Shown here in pieces: positions 24,201 through 36,824 of a stretch of DNA of 64,000 bases (positions are counted from its first letter, which is position 1; every line of letters starts with the position of its first letter). Source of the stretch: Phallusia mammillata (Eukaryota; Chordata; Ascidiacea; Phlebobranchia; Ascidiidae); NCBI GenBank assembly GCA_003260075.1, contig QLIY01000666.1:28432-92431 (forward strand). Direction: 5' to 3'. The notes under the pieces were generated by a model, which did no database searches, was not told the DNA's origin, and saw nothing but the letters and a program-made list of their open reading frames with translations. The position numbers and the translations under genes are program-made.

Positions 24201-27200
24201 AAGAACAATACGAGATTTTGCGACAATCTGCACTAAAGAGACAGTTAAGTGCCGGCCAACAAAGACTGCTGGCACAAAAACACTTGGTGGCGGTAGCAGC
24301 AATGCAACAAAGGAGAGATGACATCAGTAAACAGGTGAACTACATTGACTAAGCTGTATCTGACTCACACTATATTAAACCCTGTATTAGTTTTAAATTT
24401 ATTACTTTAAGCCAGGGGTGTCCAAACTTTTTTTAACGGGGGCCAAATTTTACCGGGGGGGGGGTCGCATTCAGTTTTATTTACCTTGATGAAGACGAAC
24501 TGTATGGGACGAAACGTCGGAATAAAATTACGTTTGCAGAAGAGCTCTATAAACTTGATATTATGCCTGGCAGCAATAGCTTATATATCTCTATTTACTA
24601 TTTTCTGCCTCCAGATAATCTTCGTTATTCACCTTCTTCACTCCACCTATACCAACATCCGGATCATCTTCCGGAAGAGGAGACACTTCTTCGACGATCC
24701 GTGGGACTTCTTTGACGTCATGATCACCTGTATGGACTGGACTATTGCGTCACTATACACTTTTCGCGTCGTGCTCACGAACGTCACAATCAACGCATTC
24801 CATGAAGACAAACGTATGGAAGATTTCAAATCTTTATTATTAAAAGTTATCATACCAAAAATTTGGGTTTTAACTTGTTGGTGTAAATACGAATATTGTC
24901 AGAGTTTAAAAAGTAAAAAAAATACGTTTTTTACTTTAAATAACTTGTTAAAATTGTACCTATAATGTCGGTCCTTTTAGTGACAAATAACATGGTTTCT
25001 AAACTTCACTGTACTGTCTTTTATATGACATACAATGAATACATTTCAATACAAACCTTTTCGACAAATGCTGCCATACCTATCGCATTTTTTTTGACAA
25101 TTTTACGGGGGGGGGGCCATGTATTTTGTCACTAGGACTTTATTATAGAAAAATTTTGGGAAAAACCTAAAAGTACAGTGTTTTTTGTGTGTTGCAGAGA
25201 ATTACATCTGCTACCAGTGACCGCGTAACGTCAGCAATTAAACAACACCCTAATCCATTTGAGGAGAACAAAGAAATACCAGGTATACTGTTGTGTCTGT
25301 AACATTTCCGCATGAAAGCATGTAAAATACCTAACGCTTAAAAAAAACTAATTGGTCAGTTGCAATAACTACTACTTGTAAGAAATGCAAAACAGTTTAC
25401 CTTTTATCTGTTCATCCGCTTGCAAAATCATTTCATTCTAACCAGAATTTTCGTGCCACATTAACTTCTTTCTACATGCATGCATTGTAGATCGAGACCG
25501 TGCAATCATGACATCCAACACAATGCGTCCAATTTCACGCACTGCGTCTGCATCTAATGCCATCCCACACAAATCAAGGTACCTAGCAAGTGAAAACATT
25601 GTGTTGCGACTTGCGATAAAATCAAACTACACATGCTTGATTTCCGAATTTTCATGGGTGTATTCATGCTCAACAGACTGACATTTTCCCTTTCTTTTGT
25701 TACTTTTGAATTAAAAATAAAACCCTTGCTAGCTTCTGTAAATAAAAAAGAGCATTGAAAATGATTGCCTATAAATGGCAATGTCAGTACATATTACAAG
25801 TAAATTGTCAATAGTAAGTGTAGCTTTTTATTAGATCTATAGATAGCTTAAATAACATCCTAACAAACACTTGTACATACTAATTGATCCATAACTTATC
25901 CTTCAACGATATGGTTACTGCCCAACACAGGGTATAAGTCAACACAATCATTGTTGAACTTGTATTTTCTTAATCCTTCCGTCACTACAGGCTGGCAGAT
26001 TCAAGAAAAGAGGGAAGTGCTTCTGCCTCCGGTGGACAAAAAGGTTATCCCACATCAACTAGGGATCTTTGCCCCTTTGAAGAAGGTAGTACCACGCTCC
26101 CTACCTCACATCGAAGCAGTCGGCCAACCAGTGGGAATAGTAAAACAACTCCCAAAGTCAGTACCTTTCACTTTTTACCCAAATCCTGTGTGCAATACAT
26201 TGTAATTAAAAGGATAAAAAAAATGCCAAGTTGTTTAAAACAAAATTTTCTTGTATATAACTCACAAAAACATTATTGCAACTTTAAGCATTGCATAATG
26301 TTATTTACTAAAATATGGATCATTTTCATTTTGCTGTCACAGAACAAAATGCAAAAGAATGTTTGTATGTTAGATAGGGATGGGCCGAGCCGAGCCAGAA
26401 CCCGAGTACTCGGTACCGAGCATCGCTGTTTTTAATGCTCGGTGCTCGGCCGAGCAGTTGCACAAACTGACCCGAGCGTTAAATTTGCATATTCATGCCC
26501 TGCTAACATACGTAACTAGTGTTCTAAAGGGTGTCTGTGAACAAAAACGAATGATTTTTTAAATGTATTAGGTAGTGGAAAACGCGTACTTAAAGGGCAT
26601 ACACAGCTTAATAAAACACCGCCGGTGACGTAAGAGACCTTGTGGAGCTAAAACGTAGAAGGGGATTTTTGTGACGTCATAATGCACCGAGCGTGCTCGG
26701 CCGAGCACCGAGCATTAAAGTGAGATGCTCGGTGCTCGACCAAACAGAACGTTTGCAGTTTTGGCACATCCCTAATGTTAGATAAATTGTAACAACAATC
26801 ATTGCCAGTTTTTTTATTCTTTTTACTACAGTTCTGTTCTGTGTCCTAGAAGCTAAAAGCATTCTTCTTATTCTAAATGTTAAGTATTTTGTGAATAAAA
26901 TAAAACCTTACCTCAAAGCACCTGTAGCTTCAATATCAGAAAATTCAATATGACATGTATTAAAGATGGGATAGCTTAAATAGTGTGGAGCTATTTCGAA
27001 ACACAAATCATTGTTTTACAGAAATTGTCCAGCTTCCCCTTGCCTTCCGAAACTTCAATAACATTAAGTGACACAACACCACCTCAAGAAACTATAGAAG
27101 AAACTAAAAAACAAACAATTTTATCTTACAAAAGTCGGCCGCATTTTTTCACCAAGAAAGACGGTTTATCAGACGAAATTGTAAGCCCAAGAAGTGAAAC

Positions 27201-30200
27201 ACTCTTAGATTTGCCACATAAGGAACAAATTGAAGAAAAAGTAAATAAAAGTGACTTACTGTTAAGCGACGAAAGTAATTCAAGACCTAGAATCTTGACT
27301 TGGATAAGCAACGACAAAACCGAGCATTCGACGGCTGGAAAATTATCTTCTGTGAAGCCTTTTCACTCGAATAAACTACATTATGAGGAAAATAGCTCGA
27401 TTAGGGAGGAATTGGTGCGAAAACGACAGAGTTTATTAAACAATCCGAGTTCTTTTACCAAACAACAAACGTCGGAACTCGCAAACGACTCGAACGAAAT
27501 CCGAAGCCCGCGAAGAAATACCGATCACTCATCGGATTTATCCATTGCTCTGCCAAAAAGGGGAACTTCCCTGAATCAATCAGACATGAAAGCCCTTGTC
27601 CAGGTTTGCAAACATTTTTTTTTCACATGTGGCGACAATTTGCACTGGGCATAGACTTTTTAAACACGCTTTTCTGGCATGCTGTGGTATGTCTTTGTAT
27701 TTATTTGTTAAATTTTGCATGTAACGTCCAGTGGTGGAATTCATTTTTTTGTCAGCCGGTTGTGTCACAAAAGTCATATTTTTCAGCCGGTTCTGTTGCA
27801 AAAAGTCCGTTGACAGTAACCAGTAATGCTAACCGGTTCGCTGATCTCATAAAATTTAGTGGACGGTTCTATAGAACCGGTACGAACCGGCTGAATCCCA
27901 ACAGTGTTTGTATTTAGTAATTATTATCACAGACCGTTCTATTGAACCGGTGCTGAATCCCGCCACTGGTAACGTCCATCATTACATTTTTATCAAGAGC
28001 TTGTCACGCAGGGGGAGCTTGCATTGCCACGGACAACGGAGCACACAGGGACGACGGGGCCACATGCAGGGGTCAAGAAATCACATGATGTTGTTATGGT
28101 TACGGACCCCGACAAGCTTTCGGTTAAAAGCAACAGGTGGGAATCTTGCGGACCAGAAGAATAAACTTTTGCAGTTCTAGCCCTCAGTTCTAGACTCCGT
28201 GGGTTCAAATCCCACCACAGACTGTTTTTTTCAAGAATATCAGTATATCGGGTGTAGCATTTCTAATAGAGCTAACACAATGTGACTTGTTTTTCTATTG
28301 TCTAAATACGATCTGACAATTTTGTTTTGCTGTTTTTGAATAACAAGTCTATTTGTTTTAGATATTACGTGAAGCCCAAGGCTGCTGACAGTGTCGAGGA
28401 AATTCACAGCAATCATTACAAAGCAAAGAATTTCCAAACCACTGACGATTCGTTTTTCGGTAACCATAATCGGTTTTGCATTTCACAAATAGTTGCTTTA
28501 ACCAGGTCATTCCAAACTAAGAAGCAGGCTATTAGTAAAGAAATTTGTCGCAAAGACGCATTTTTTGTTAGTTTAGTGTAAACTGATTATCATTGTTTAA
28601 TTAACACTAATGAGCTAAAACGCTCGGAAAGGTCTCGCTTAAACCGTTTTCTGACAATGACAAGGGAAACTTAAAAATGTCAAAGAAAAAAAAACTGTTT
28701 TTCGGAAAAGAACTTTGGCCTTCTCACAAATTTTAGGCGTTTTTTTGTAAAAATTTTATGCTTAGGTATGTCCGATCGGATCGGCCTGGCCATGGTTCCA
28801 AAGCCCGGAGTTCGAGTGCCTCCAGTGGTGGCCAATATTGCCGAACTTCGCCGTTCGCTCATGGGACACGGAAGGGAGAGGTAGGTTGCAGCAGAGACTA
28901 GTCTCTGGTTGCAGTGTTCAAAATCACTAAAATATATCAAATCAAACTTGAACTTAACCAAATAACCAAAAGCCTCGACAGCCTCGACATCCTCTTGGTA
29001 GACGGCGTTCATAGAAGTTACTTCACTGAGTTTTGCAATAAGTCTGTTGTGTTTTTTACAGTGGCAACGAAGTCCCCTCATCAAATCCAACATCCCGCAA
29101 ACCGAGTGAAGAAGCGTTGAATCAAAACGAGGATGGAATTCCGTGAGTAAACTGGATACAGTGTAAAAATAATGACCCCGAATGTATATGGCATGGTCCT
29201 GCAAAATGGCCGAGTGGTTAAGACAACCGCCTTGTGTTGACAAGCTTGTGGGTTCTAAACCGGCCAACTTGTACTTCTCTGTGCAAGAAACTTGAGCGAC
29301 ATTCCACACAACCCAGTAGAACCCGATAAATTGAGATTACCAAGTCCCTTTTTAAGTCAGCTTCCGAGCATAAAAATGATCAAACATACGTTGGAGTGGA
29401 AACGAAGGCCTATTTGACTATGACAAAAAACATTTCGGCTACGGAAGAATTCATTCAAATCGTTTTCGGTTTAAATGCAAACTATTTTTCGGACCTCACC
29501 CAAGTTAAAAAAGTTCGCAGTGCGTGTTGCTGTGTGTAATTTGCGTGACAAGATGTAAGTTAAAAAAACATCTTCTAACATGAAAAAGTCATTTTCAGCA
29601 GTAGTCCATTAACAACAACTGGTACTTTTACGTGTCCGCTATTGGGCAGGTTTAGCCAGCGACCCCGGAGACGAAACCCCGCTGCTAGGCAACGCAGCAG
29701 GAGTCTAATGGAGCATGACGAAACGAGTCCACGTCATCACAACAAACCCGTCATCAAACCGGACGTCCACGAAACGTTGAGGCAAGACACCCAGAGGAGA
29801 TTGGCGACAGTGTTTGATGATGGTAAGCCTAGGCCCTAGGCAATCAACCGGTTTTATTAACAATCAAAGTCTTAGTGATTTCTGAGGTGTTTGGCATAAA
29901 CTTTGTTTTGCTATTGCGTGTGTAAAAAACTTTGGTTAAAGGAGTTATTTAGTCCTGATTTTATGTTTTATTGCACTCTTAGTTGACTTAATATTGGACC
30001 AAAAAAACGTAAAACTCCAAATCCAAAACCTTTAGAATCAGTGTTTCTCAACCTTTGGTAGCAAATGTATGAAGATTAGATTATAGCAGTAAAACCTCCT
30101 ATGTGTGTTTGTAAAGGGGTCGAGTTGTGCTAGAAAACCTGTAAAGCGGGTCGCAGAGTAAAAAAGGTTCAGAACTATTGCTTTTAAAGTCACGGTTGCA

Positions 30201-32003
30201 AGTTTTAAAAACGAGAAAGTCGCGGTCCATATTGTTATTCCCAACCAAACCTTTAACTCCACAGTCAACTTTTACATTATATTTTTTAGAACAAGCTATA
30301 TTGTACACAAACATAAACCTATGTAATGTCTGTCCACAGATGAGAATTTCACCGACAGCGACAATGTGGACGCCATGAGCACTGTAGCGACCTTTAGTGA
30401 CAAGCGGCACAACTACAAACGCCACAGGGAAGGAATCCGCAAAGCGACGTTAAAACTCGGCGAGAGGAACGCTAAAATCGATGACGTCATTGGTAGTGAC
30501 GTCATAACACCGACGAGCAAACCTGATTCCGCCGGAAGAACTTATAGCCAGGTGCGTTCGCTTTGTTTAAATGATACTTTTGTGTCCTTTATTTGAAACC
30601 ACACGTATGTTAAAATCTAGTTCAGGTCAGTTTTTGACACGTGACCGATGCTTTTTGTCATGTGACGGGTTTTGGTTGTTGCTAGGGCAACGCGACGATC
30701 GAGAAGGGACCGGATGCTTCGATGACCAATATCCGGATCGGGTCGAAAACCAACGAACGCAACTCGCAAGTGGTGGAGCACTGGTCCGAAGCGCACCAGA
30801 AAAACGATGGTGTAAACACTGGTGGTAAGCGGTTGCTGTTTGTGTTCGGTGTATTGATATAGAATAGACAAAATAAATGTATCGTGTGTATTGAGATTTT
30901 TTGGAAACAGAAAAAAATGAATTCTTTTTTGTGGTATGACCTCAAGCTGGGAGTAATCAAAAAAGAGGGGAGAACAGTAACTGTCTTGGGATGTTGTGCA
31001 TAGGGCAGGAACTTTGACGAATGGTCCAGCGCGCCTGACCCATATACAGTGATTGAAAAAAACTTGATTTTCGTCCTCGGGAGGGTTTTTGTTCGAACCC
31101 CGTGAAAAAAATGTTGTGGATAAACAGAAGAAAATTAAATCTTTTTGTGATCAGACTTCCAACTTACAGAAACATACCATGGTGTATTAAATTGTATGTG
31201 GATTGTCATACAAAAAGCGCCCGTCGTTTGACTAGACCTAAAGTATTATTCTGGAAAACAGAGAGTTTTTGCGTCAAATTTTGTTAGAAGGGCGTACACG
31301 AAATTGTTGAAATTCATTTCTGCTTGACACTGAATATTTCCTCGCAGTTTCATCCACCAGCGTTACACCCACAATCTCATCAGTGTCTCTCAACATCACA
31401 GGGGACAATGACGACAGAACTTGCGTCACAACTCCAGCTCTAGCCAGCAGGCCGGTGCCTCCCCTATTGCGATACTTGAGTGCCAAACAGGTGAGTGGAA
31501 ACATTTTCTCAATAACTTTATTCTAACGGTCAGTTTTAAGCATCGATTGGGAAAATACTGTTTTTGACGTTTAATACGATTAACATTTTTGAAAACAAAT
31601 ACCTACCAAAAAAGATTGTTAAAATGAACATTAATTCACATCTGGGATCAGCCGTGAAGCGTCAGCCTATGCAGACCTGCGATCACGGCACACTCGTATA
31701 TAAATCACAGTACGCCATACCGAATCAGCCGGCCACCATGGTGCAAGCATTTATGGCAAGGAGGCTAGAAAAATCTAGTTTTAAAAAATGTGTTATTTTC
31801 ATGGAACCTAATGGAAATAAGTTTTTTTGTGTAAAAACGTTTTCTTTTTCTTTTTTTCTTACCAGAACAAACAGTCTTTATTATAACCAAATAATGTGTG
31901 ATAAGCAAATACGTTTTTTTAGGTAAAACTTATTTAAATTCACCCAACTAAGTTAGTTTTAACTCGATGTATTTTTTTTCAGGGTCAGAACAAGAAGAAG
32001 TAA
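21214..32003 (+). CDS. Uncharacterised 829-residue protein, 18 exons
   Basis: I do not recognise this protein. Exons: 21214-21246, 22325-22397, 22784-22873, 23431-23559, 24198-24334, 25198-25282, 25491-25578, 25991-26156, 27022-27603, 28012-28136, 28362-28459, 28766-28880, 29062-29142, 29650-29822, 30340-30551, 30686-30824, 31348-31490, 31983-32003. All 17 junctions keep frame, which is strong evidence for one gene. The N-terminus (SDYLEALTSAYIRSGVLMVP, FSVQYLANHLGMM) looks folded. Residues about 110-155 form a basic, Gln-rich helix (EEQYEILRQSALKRQLSAGQ). The rest is Ser/Thr/Pro/Arg-rich and probably disordered, with one conserved-looking patch, GMSDRIGLAMVPKPGVRVPP (from 28765). It ends GQNKKK. 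There is no signal peptide or membrane segment. Its position just behind AGBL suggests co-transcription and perhaps a cilium or microtubule role; that is inference only. Confidence 0.75.
22553..22610 (+). repeat. tRNA-like SINE head
   Basis: TGCCTGCATAACTCAGTTGG followed by TAGAG resembles a tRNA D-arm and A box. No matching B box follows at the right distance, so this is a truncated SINE rather than a tRNA. In intron 2 of the 829-residue gene. Confidence 0.3.
24417..24965 (+). pseudogene. Element with captured membrane-protein fragment
   Basis: Intron 5 of the 829-residue gene contains a hAT-like head (CAGGGGTGTCCAAACTTT, 24417), a run of ten G (24455-24464), a repeat block with GACGAAACGTCGG, and then a frame open to 24965. 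Translation of about 24560-24830 gives a hydrophobic segment and then IIFRKRRHFFDDPWDFFDVM and LYTFRVVLTN. The order of hydrophobic helix, basic stretch, F-x-DPW-aromatic and next helix resembles polycystin-1-like channels. There are no splice signals tying it to a gene. The two G10 runs at 24455 and 25107 could also mark a misplaced contig. Confidence 0.35.
26375..26774. mobile_element. 400-base GGGCCGAGCC-family MITE, second copy
   Basis: Same element as 16525-16926, with only scattered substitutions. Exact 8-base target duplication ATGTTAGA at 26367-26374 and 26775-26782. Lies in intron 8 of the 829-residue gene. The low divergence from its sister copy suggests recent activity. Confidence 0.9.
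27729..27968. mobile_element. 240-base CAGTGGTGG-family MITE with intact target duplication
   Basis: Starts CAGTGGTGGAATTCA and ends GCTGAATCCCGCCACTG. Exact 8-base direct repeats GTAACGTC flank it at 27721-27728 and 27969-27976, placing the family among hAT-type MITEs. It has an extra copy of its right-terminal part (27885-27968). In intron 9 of the 829-residue gene, 43 bases before exon 10. Confidence 0.9.
28145..28225 (+). repeat. tRNA-like B-box remnant
   Basis: GTGGGTTCAAATCCCACCAC (about 28198-28217) is a T-arm-like hairpin with a B box. The 5' half shows no A box or cloverleaf, so this is probably a SINE fragment. In intron 10 of the 829-residue gene. Confidence 0.3.
29203..29330 (+). 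repeat. tRNA-derived SINE
   Basis: ATGGCCGAGTGGTTAAGACA (A box, Ser/Leu tRNA type) is followed about 40 bases later by TGTGGGTTCTAAACC (B box). A non-tRNA body continues to about 29330. Lies between exons 13 and 14 of the 829-residue gene. Confidence 0.55.
30039..30180. mobile_element. 142-base hAT-like MITE
   Basis: Starts CAGTGTTTCTCAACCTTTGG and ends AAAAGGTTCAGAACTATTG, imperfect inverted repeats of the common CAGTGGTTCTCAACC type. In intron 14 of the 829-residue gene. Confidence 0.6.
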
Positions 32004-32235
32004 CTTGCTTTCATTTGCACTTATTGTATTTCCTCTGCTTTTTTCAAATTCTGCCACTCACTGTGTATTCTCACCACGATTCAAACCAGATTTATTTATT
32101 GTTACATGTGTCCTAAGTGTTTCCCTCCGTACTAAACGCAGCAAAATAATTTAAATATTGCAGTTTCGTATAGGCTTGCTTTGCTGGGTCTGTTTTTAGC
32201 TTATCCAAAAAGCTAAATTTCACATGCTTTGGGTG

Positions 32236-32241
32236 AATAAA
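32236..32241 (+). promoter_or_regulatory. Polyadenylation signal of the 829-residue gene
   Basis: AATAAA 233 bases after the stop at 32003. Confidence 0.55.
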
Positions 32242-34390
32242 ATTGGACATTTTTTGTAAGTCTCCAATATTAAGGTGTTAAAGAAACTCCTGGGTAAATA
32301 TATACCATCATAATCTGTACAAGGGTAAATAAGATAAAACGGTCCTAAGGATTAAGGCATTGGAATTGAGAACTTGATCAATACAGTTTTATTCCCATGC
32401 ACCGTCAACGGAATTGCGACGTTTACCGTATTTACTCGATTGTAAGCCGCCCTCGATTGTAAGCCGCATGTTGAGGTGTTCAAAAAATAATGTAAGCCGC
32501 CCTCGATTGTAAGCCGCATGCTGGAATTTTAGATACGATTGTTTCTTAATAAATCTTTCTGTTGTTATCTGGTATGACTATTTGCCCATATCTGTTAGTT
32601 ACGTCGATAACTGTACCCGACAGAACGTATATCGACGTACAATCTGTACACGCATACATGTTTTGAACCCCAAATAATTTAAATGTTGGAGTGTAGAAAC
32701 AATTTCGGTATAAAATTAAAATTTTAGCCGCCCTCGATTGTAAGCCGCACAAACGGCAGCTCAAAAAACAATGTAAGCCGCGGCTTACCATCGAGTAAAT
32801 ACGGTATTTAAAATCCAGTAGCATGAGCTGGCTAATTACTGCAACACAATATATGAGTAACCTTGTTTATTTCCGTATTCAATCCGTATTCCGCCTTTTA
32901 CTGCATTCACCACAAAATAAAATCCTGCAAATCGGAATAAACACTGTGGATTTTTTTCGGAAAACTTTGTACGAGGTAGCGTTTATGCAAGCACTGAAAA
33001 TGCTGTCAGTTGATGAAGCACAAATTTATCAGAACATTGAGCCATTGGATCGTAGAAGTTGGCTCGAGGCAAAACGCATACAGGTTGTTTTGATAAGCCG
33101 GAGTATTTGAAGCGAAAACCTTGAGTTATTTTATCACTTTAGTCGGGGCATTGGAACTTCTGAAGACCATTTGTTGTTTCATTTAAACCGAAACCACTGC
33201 TAAAAATGCGCAGAAAATAGGGCTAGCAGGATTAAAAAATGACCACACGCCGCGACTTACGATCGAATAAATGATGAATACTGCAACTTGTCTGTGGTCT
33301 GCGTCCTTTTTCCCTGCTCTCAAGCATAGGCTATATTTTTATGCTATTTTCTTCGAAACTGGGTACAGATGACTTCAACATTTCAGCTAAAGCTTGTAAA
33401 ACTGTTTTAATGTCAAGGGTTTGTCATTTTATTACATCACAAAGCAATATTTCCACGTAACAATGACACTTGCATAGCAAAATTAGAAACAAACACAATT
33501 ATAGTTTTGGTTCGAATTTTGTGAAAATAACAACCGAAAAAGAAAGAAAACGCACACGATTCACTATAACTAAATTTTTACAATGTTTACAACCAACAAT
33601 TTATGATCATGGTAAGAACACTGGCATTTTATTGGAATGACCTATCCGTTTCTAAGTGCTTATTCTAATGTTACATTGCAAAAGACGTGTCATTTGTGCT
33701 TCTTATCATTAAAACTTGGACTGCATGCAAGATGTTTTATTTTTTTAGGGAAGCATCACACATCTAAGAGCATTTTTCCCGTTTTTGGCCATTAACAGAG
33801 GTTTAATAAGAGTATGTCAAACACAATTTGACGTTGGGTAAAATGGAACGAAAAATGACCCAAGTATTGTTGAGGTTGTTTGTAAAAATCGAGTATAGGT
33901 AGTTTACAAAATATGGTTCAAACCAGATTCAATCAATATGCTGTCCTTAAGGTAGGCAACCGAAACTGAAATTAATCAGTTCTTGCCTGTTTAAATTTTA
34001 TTATTATGAGTCAATTTTTAGGGTTAAGTTTGCAGCCAATTTGAAACCAATGTTATGTAGTGTTGCATAATATGTAAATAACACATATGAAGGCCATAAA
34101 CAAACAAATTATGCCAATATTTTAATGCAACAGAAACATACAATTAACTTCACTAGAGTGGGTGTATTCAAACCTTTTTTCAGAGAATTAGTGTTAGTTA
34201 ATATTTTGGTTGTTATTTTTTTGCAGATTTTATACAAAAACTTTTAAGGAAAGTAAAAAATGCAGTTAAAATTATAGAAAACAGATTGATTAGGCAACAA
34301 ACCACAAAATAGGCAAGAACCAACTGCTACATCATCGAGAAGTGACTAATAAAGACATTTACCCCAGCTCTGCCATTATAAGGTGAAATT
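32242..34390. other. Intergenic region between convergent genes
   Basis: Separates the plus-strand 829-residue gene from the 3' end of minus-strand ACSL. It contains the MITE at 32424-32806 and the probable ACSL 3' UTR; a minus-strand AATAAA at 33997-34002 is the best poly(A) candidate. The short frames here (for example 32823-33110 +) show nothing recognisable. Confidence 0.5.
32424..32806. mobile_element. MITE with TACCGTATTTACTCGA termini
   Basis: Left end TACCGTATTTACTCGATTGT and right end ...ATCGAGTAAATACGGTA form inverted repeats. Inside, a GTAAGCCGC(CCTCGATT) unit is repeated several times near both ends, in direct and inverted order. Total 383 bases. No clear target duplication. Confidence 0.7.
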
Positions 34391-36824
34391 TCACTCCAAG
34401 CCTTCATACAGTTTCTCAATCTCTTCCTTGTATCGAGCTTCAAGCTGCGGGCGCCTCGACTTAAAAGTGGGGGTGAGAAGGTTGTTCTCAACACTGAACA
34501 TTTCCGTTGACAGATGGATACGTTTGGGCTGGGTATGAAAATAAATGAGATTTTTTTTAGGGTTCGAGTTTGTATGTTTATTACGCACAAAAGTTTTGAG
34601 TGTGTTTTCGCAAAATCAAAGGTACTGGATCAAAAATGGCCACAGCGTGCACATCTATATTTTTGTTCACAGTGCTCCATGGAATACTGAGGGAGCTTAA
34701 AGTTGAAGGGACTGGATTAGGAATTGTGAAGCAACTGCTTAAAAACCGTAGTGCCATCGGCGCAGTGTATTAAGTCTCATTAAAGCTGGGTTCCTTATAC
34801 AGCGGTGCTTCATTATGGATGGGTCGTCAATTACAGTAGTTCACGGAGCCTTGAAAACTGAGCACCCTACTTTATCTCAAAATTGTTTGACGTTTCTGCT
34901 TGTTTGCACCACTAAAATTGTCACAGCCTGATGAATGGGTCTGTGGCAGTACAACACTTCTGGTTTCGAATCCAAAAAGTTGTAAAAAAATTGGGTCGCC
35001 AAAAAACGAGCCTGAAACTGGGGCCCAAATCCCAAAAGTACAAGCCCGAAACTCGAATCGTTTCTGAGAAGCCCATTTAGGAACGAAAGTTTGATTGACA
35101 GGCTTATACATTGAAGTCTCAGGAAAGACTAAGACAACAAACACAATAGACAATTGATCTTGAACAAGGCGTTTTAGGGCTGTTTGGCATTAGGTCAGGT
35201 CCAGCAACCAACTACATAAATGTATTCAAAACTAGAAAGGTGGCTTTCTGATATACTTCCATTTTATATATTCTATGCGATATTTACCAATTTACTATAC
35301 ATAACATTTGATCTAAACATATGATTGTTTTTGCAAGCAAAAACGAATGGGTCCCCACACGCGCGTTTGTGCGGATTTATGGTTAACAAACGTCCTGGTT
35401 ATTTTTAGATTCTTAAGGAAAAACTTAACCAACTTTTGGGGTTTAAGGGGTAAAAATGGGTGAATCGAATAAAAAGTTACAAAATTCTTTAGAATAGCTT
35501 ACATTGCACCAACCAGGGGGGGGGGTAACATTTGATCTAAACATATGATTGTTTTTGCAAGCAAAAACGAATGGGTGGGGGGGGGGATCAACAAATTGAT
35601 CTACAACTTTTCTCAAACTACCACACACCACAAACAAATATACAATAGGAGGAAATTAACTATCTGGGCAAGTATATTTCTTACAGGAATTTTTAACAGA
35701 TTTGTTTTTTTTGTAACCAGTAAATTAGTAAAAAATGCAGTTAAATTATAGAAAACAGATTGATTAGGCAACAAACCACAAAATAGGCAAGGGGGGGGGG
35801 TGAAATACATTCGTACATTGCCCACAAACGTAGTTATACTTACGGCAAAAGCTTCCAAATTTGTGCAAAACTAGAAACATGTCATAATTCTCAAGCGTAA
35901 ACGACATAAATATGGGGGGGGGGTACCCTTTCTTAGCCAAATACATTTAACAAACCAGCGCTAGACAGAAACGAATATTTTGGGGTTTAAGGGGGGGGGG
36001 GGGGGGGGTTTTACGTTTTTGGGGCCTGTGGGTGAACCGCTGGGTCATTTGGGGTCAAACTTCAGGAGGGATCAAATTTGGATTTTATTCGGGGTCAAAC
36101 TTCAGGAGGATCAAATTTGGATTAATAACTAACAGAGGTCAAACTTCAGGAGGATCAAATTTGGATTATTAACTAACATCTGCCAGATTTGAATAAATTT
36201 GAAGCACTCTTTCTTGACCAAACGCGTCTCACAATAATAAATTTAAAGCACTCTTTCTTGACCAAACGCGTCTCACAAACCAGCGTTAGACAGAAAAAAA
36301 TACGGACAAAAACAATATACATAAAAATACTGACGCAGAGTGTAAAGTCAGGCCCGAATCATGTCCGTTTTGTTTAAAAAACCTAAGCCCGAACGCGGCC
36401 CGACTTACACCTCTGGTCCGCCAATGTCTTGTCGCTATGACAAAGCTTATGAAACATGTAACTTTACTGACCAGCTCAAAGGACTTGAGACCACGCTTTC
36501 GTCCAACGGCGGTCAAATCTTCCAGAATAAGTTTTTTCGCTTTTTCGTTCTGACACAAATCGTCATAGCTTGCTTTCACACCACGTGACGCACACCAAGC
36601 TTCCACTGTTTCGGGGTCGGGCACGGCGATCACAACGATTGATGCTTTTAAGCTATGCCCGTGCACGAACACCTGTGAAAATATAGGAGGTTGGACTTTT
36701 AGACTTAAGTGGGAAATACATTTGTACACTGCCCACAAACGTAGTTATACTTACGGCAAAAGCTTCCAAATTTGTACAAAACTAGAAACATGTCATAATT
36801 CTCAAGCGTAAACGACATAAATAT
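34252..36824. repeat. Patchwork of duplicated fragments in last ACSL intron
   Basis: Short blocks recur around G runs: 35302-35352 equals 35526-35576; 34252-34315 matches 35728-35790; 36711-36823 matches 35801-35913. The joins are ten G at 35516, 35577, 35791 and 35914 and eighteen G at 35991. Exons 13 (36472-36672) and 14 (34391-34528) are intact, so only intron sequence is affected. Confidence 0.75.

Noticed and set aside
28145..28225. tRNA gene
   Set aside because: Only a T-arm and B box are present; no acceptor stem, D-arm or anticodon arm can be formed.
31564..31926. Extra coding exon of the 829-residue gene (frame with AVKRQPMQTCDH)
   Set aside because: No convincing donor follows and the acceptor is poor, whereas 31490 joins 31983 directly in phase to a natural C-terminus. 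It could still be an alternative exon.
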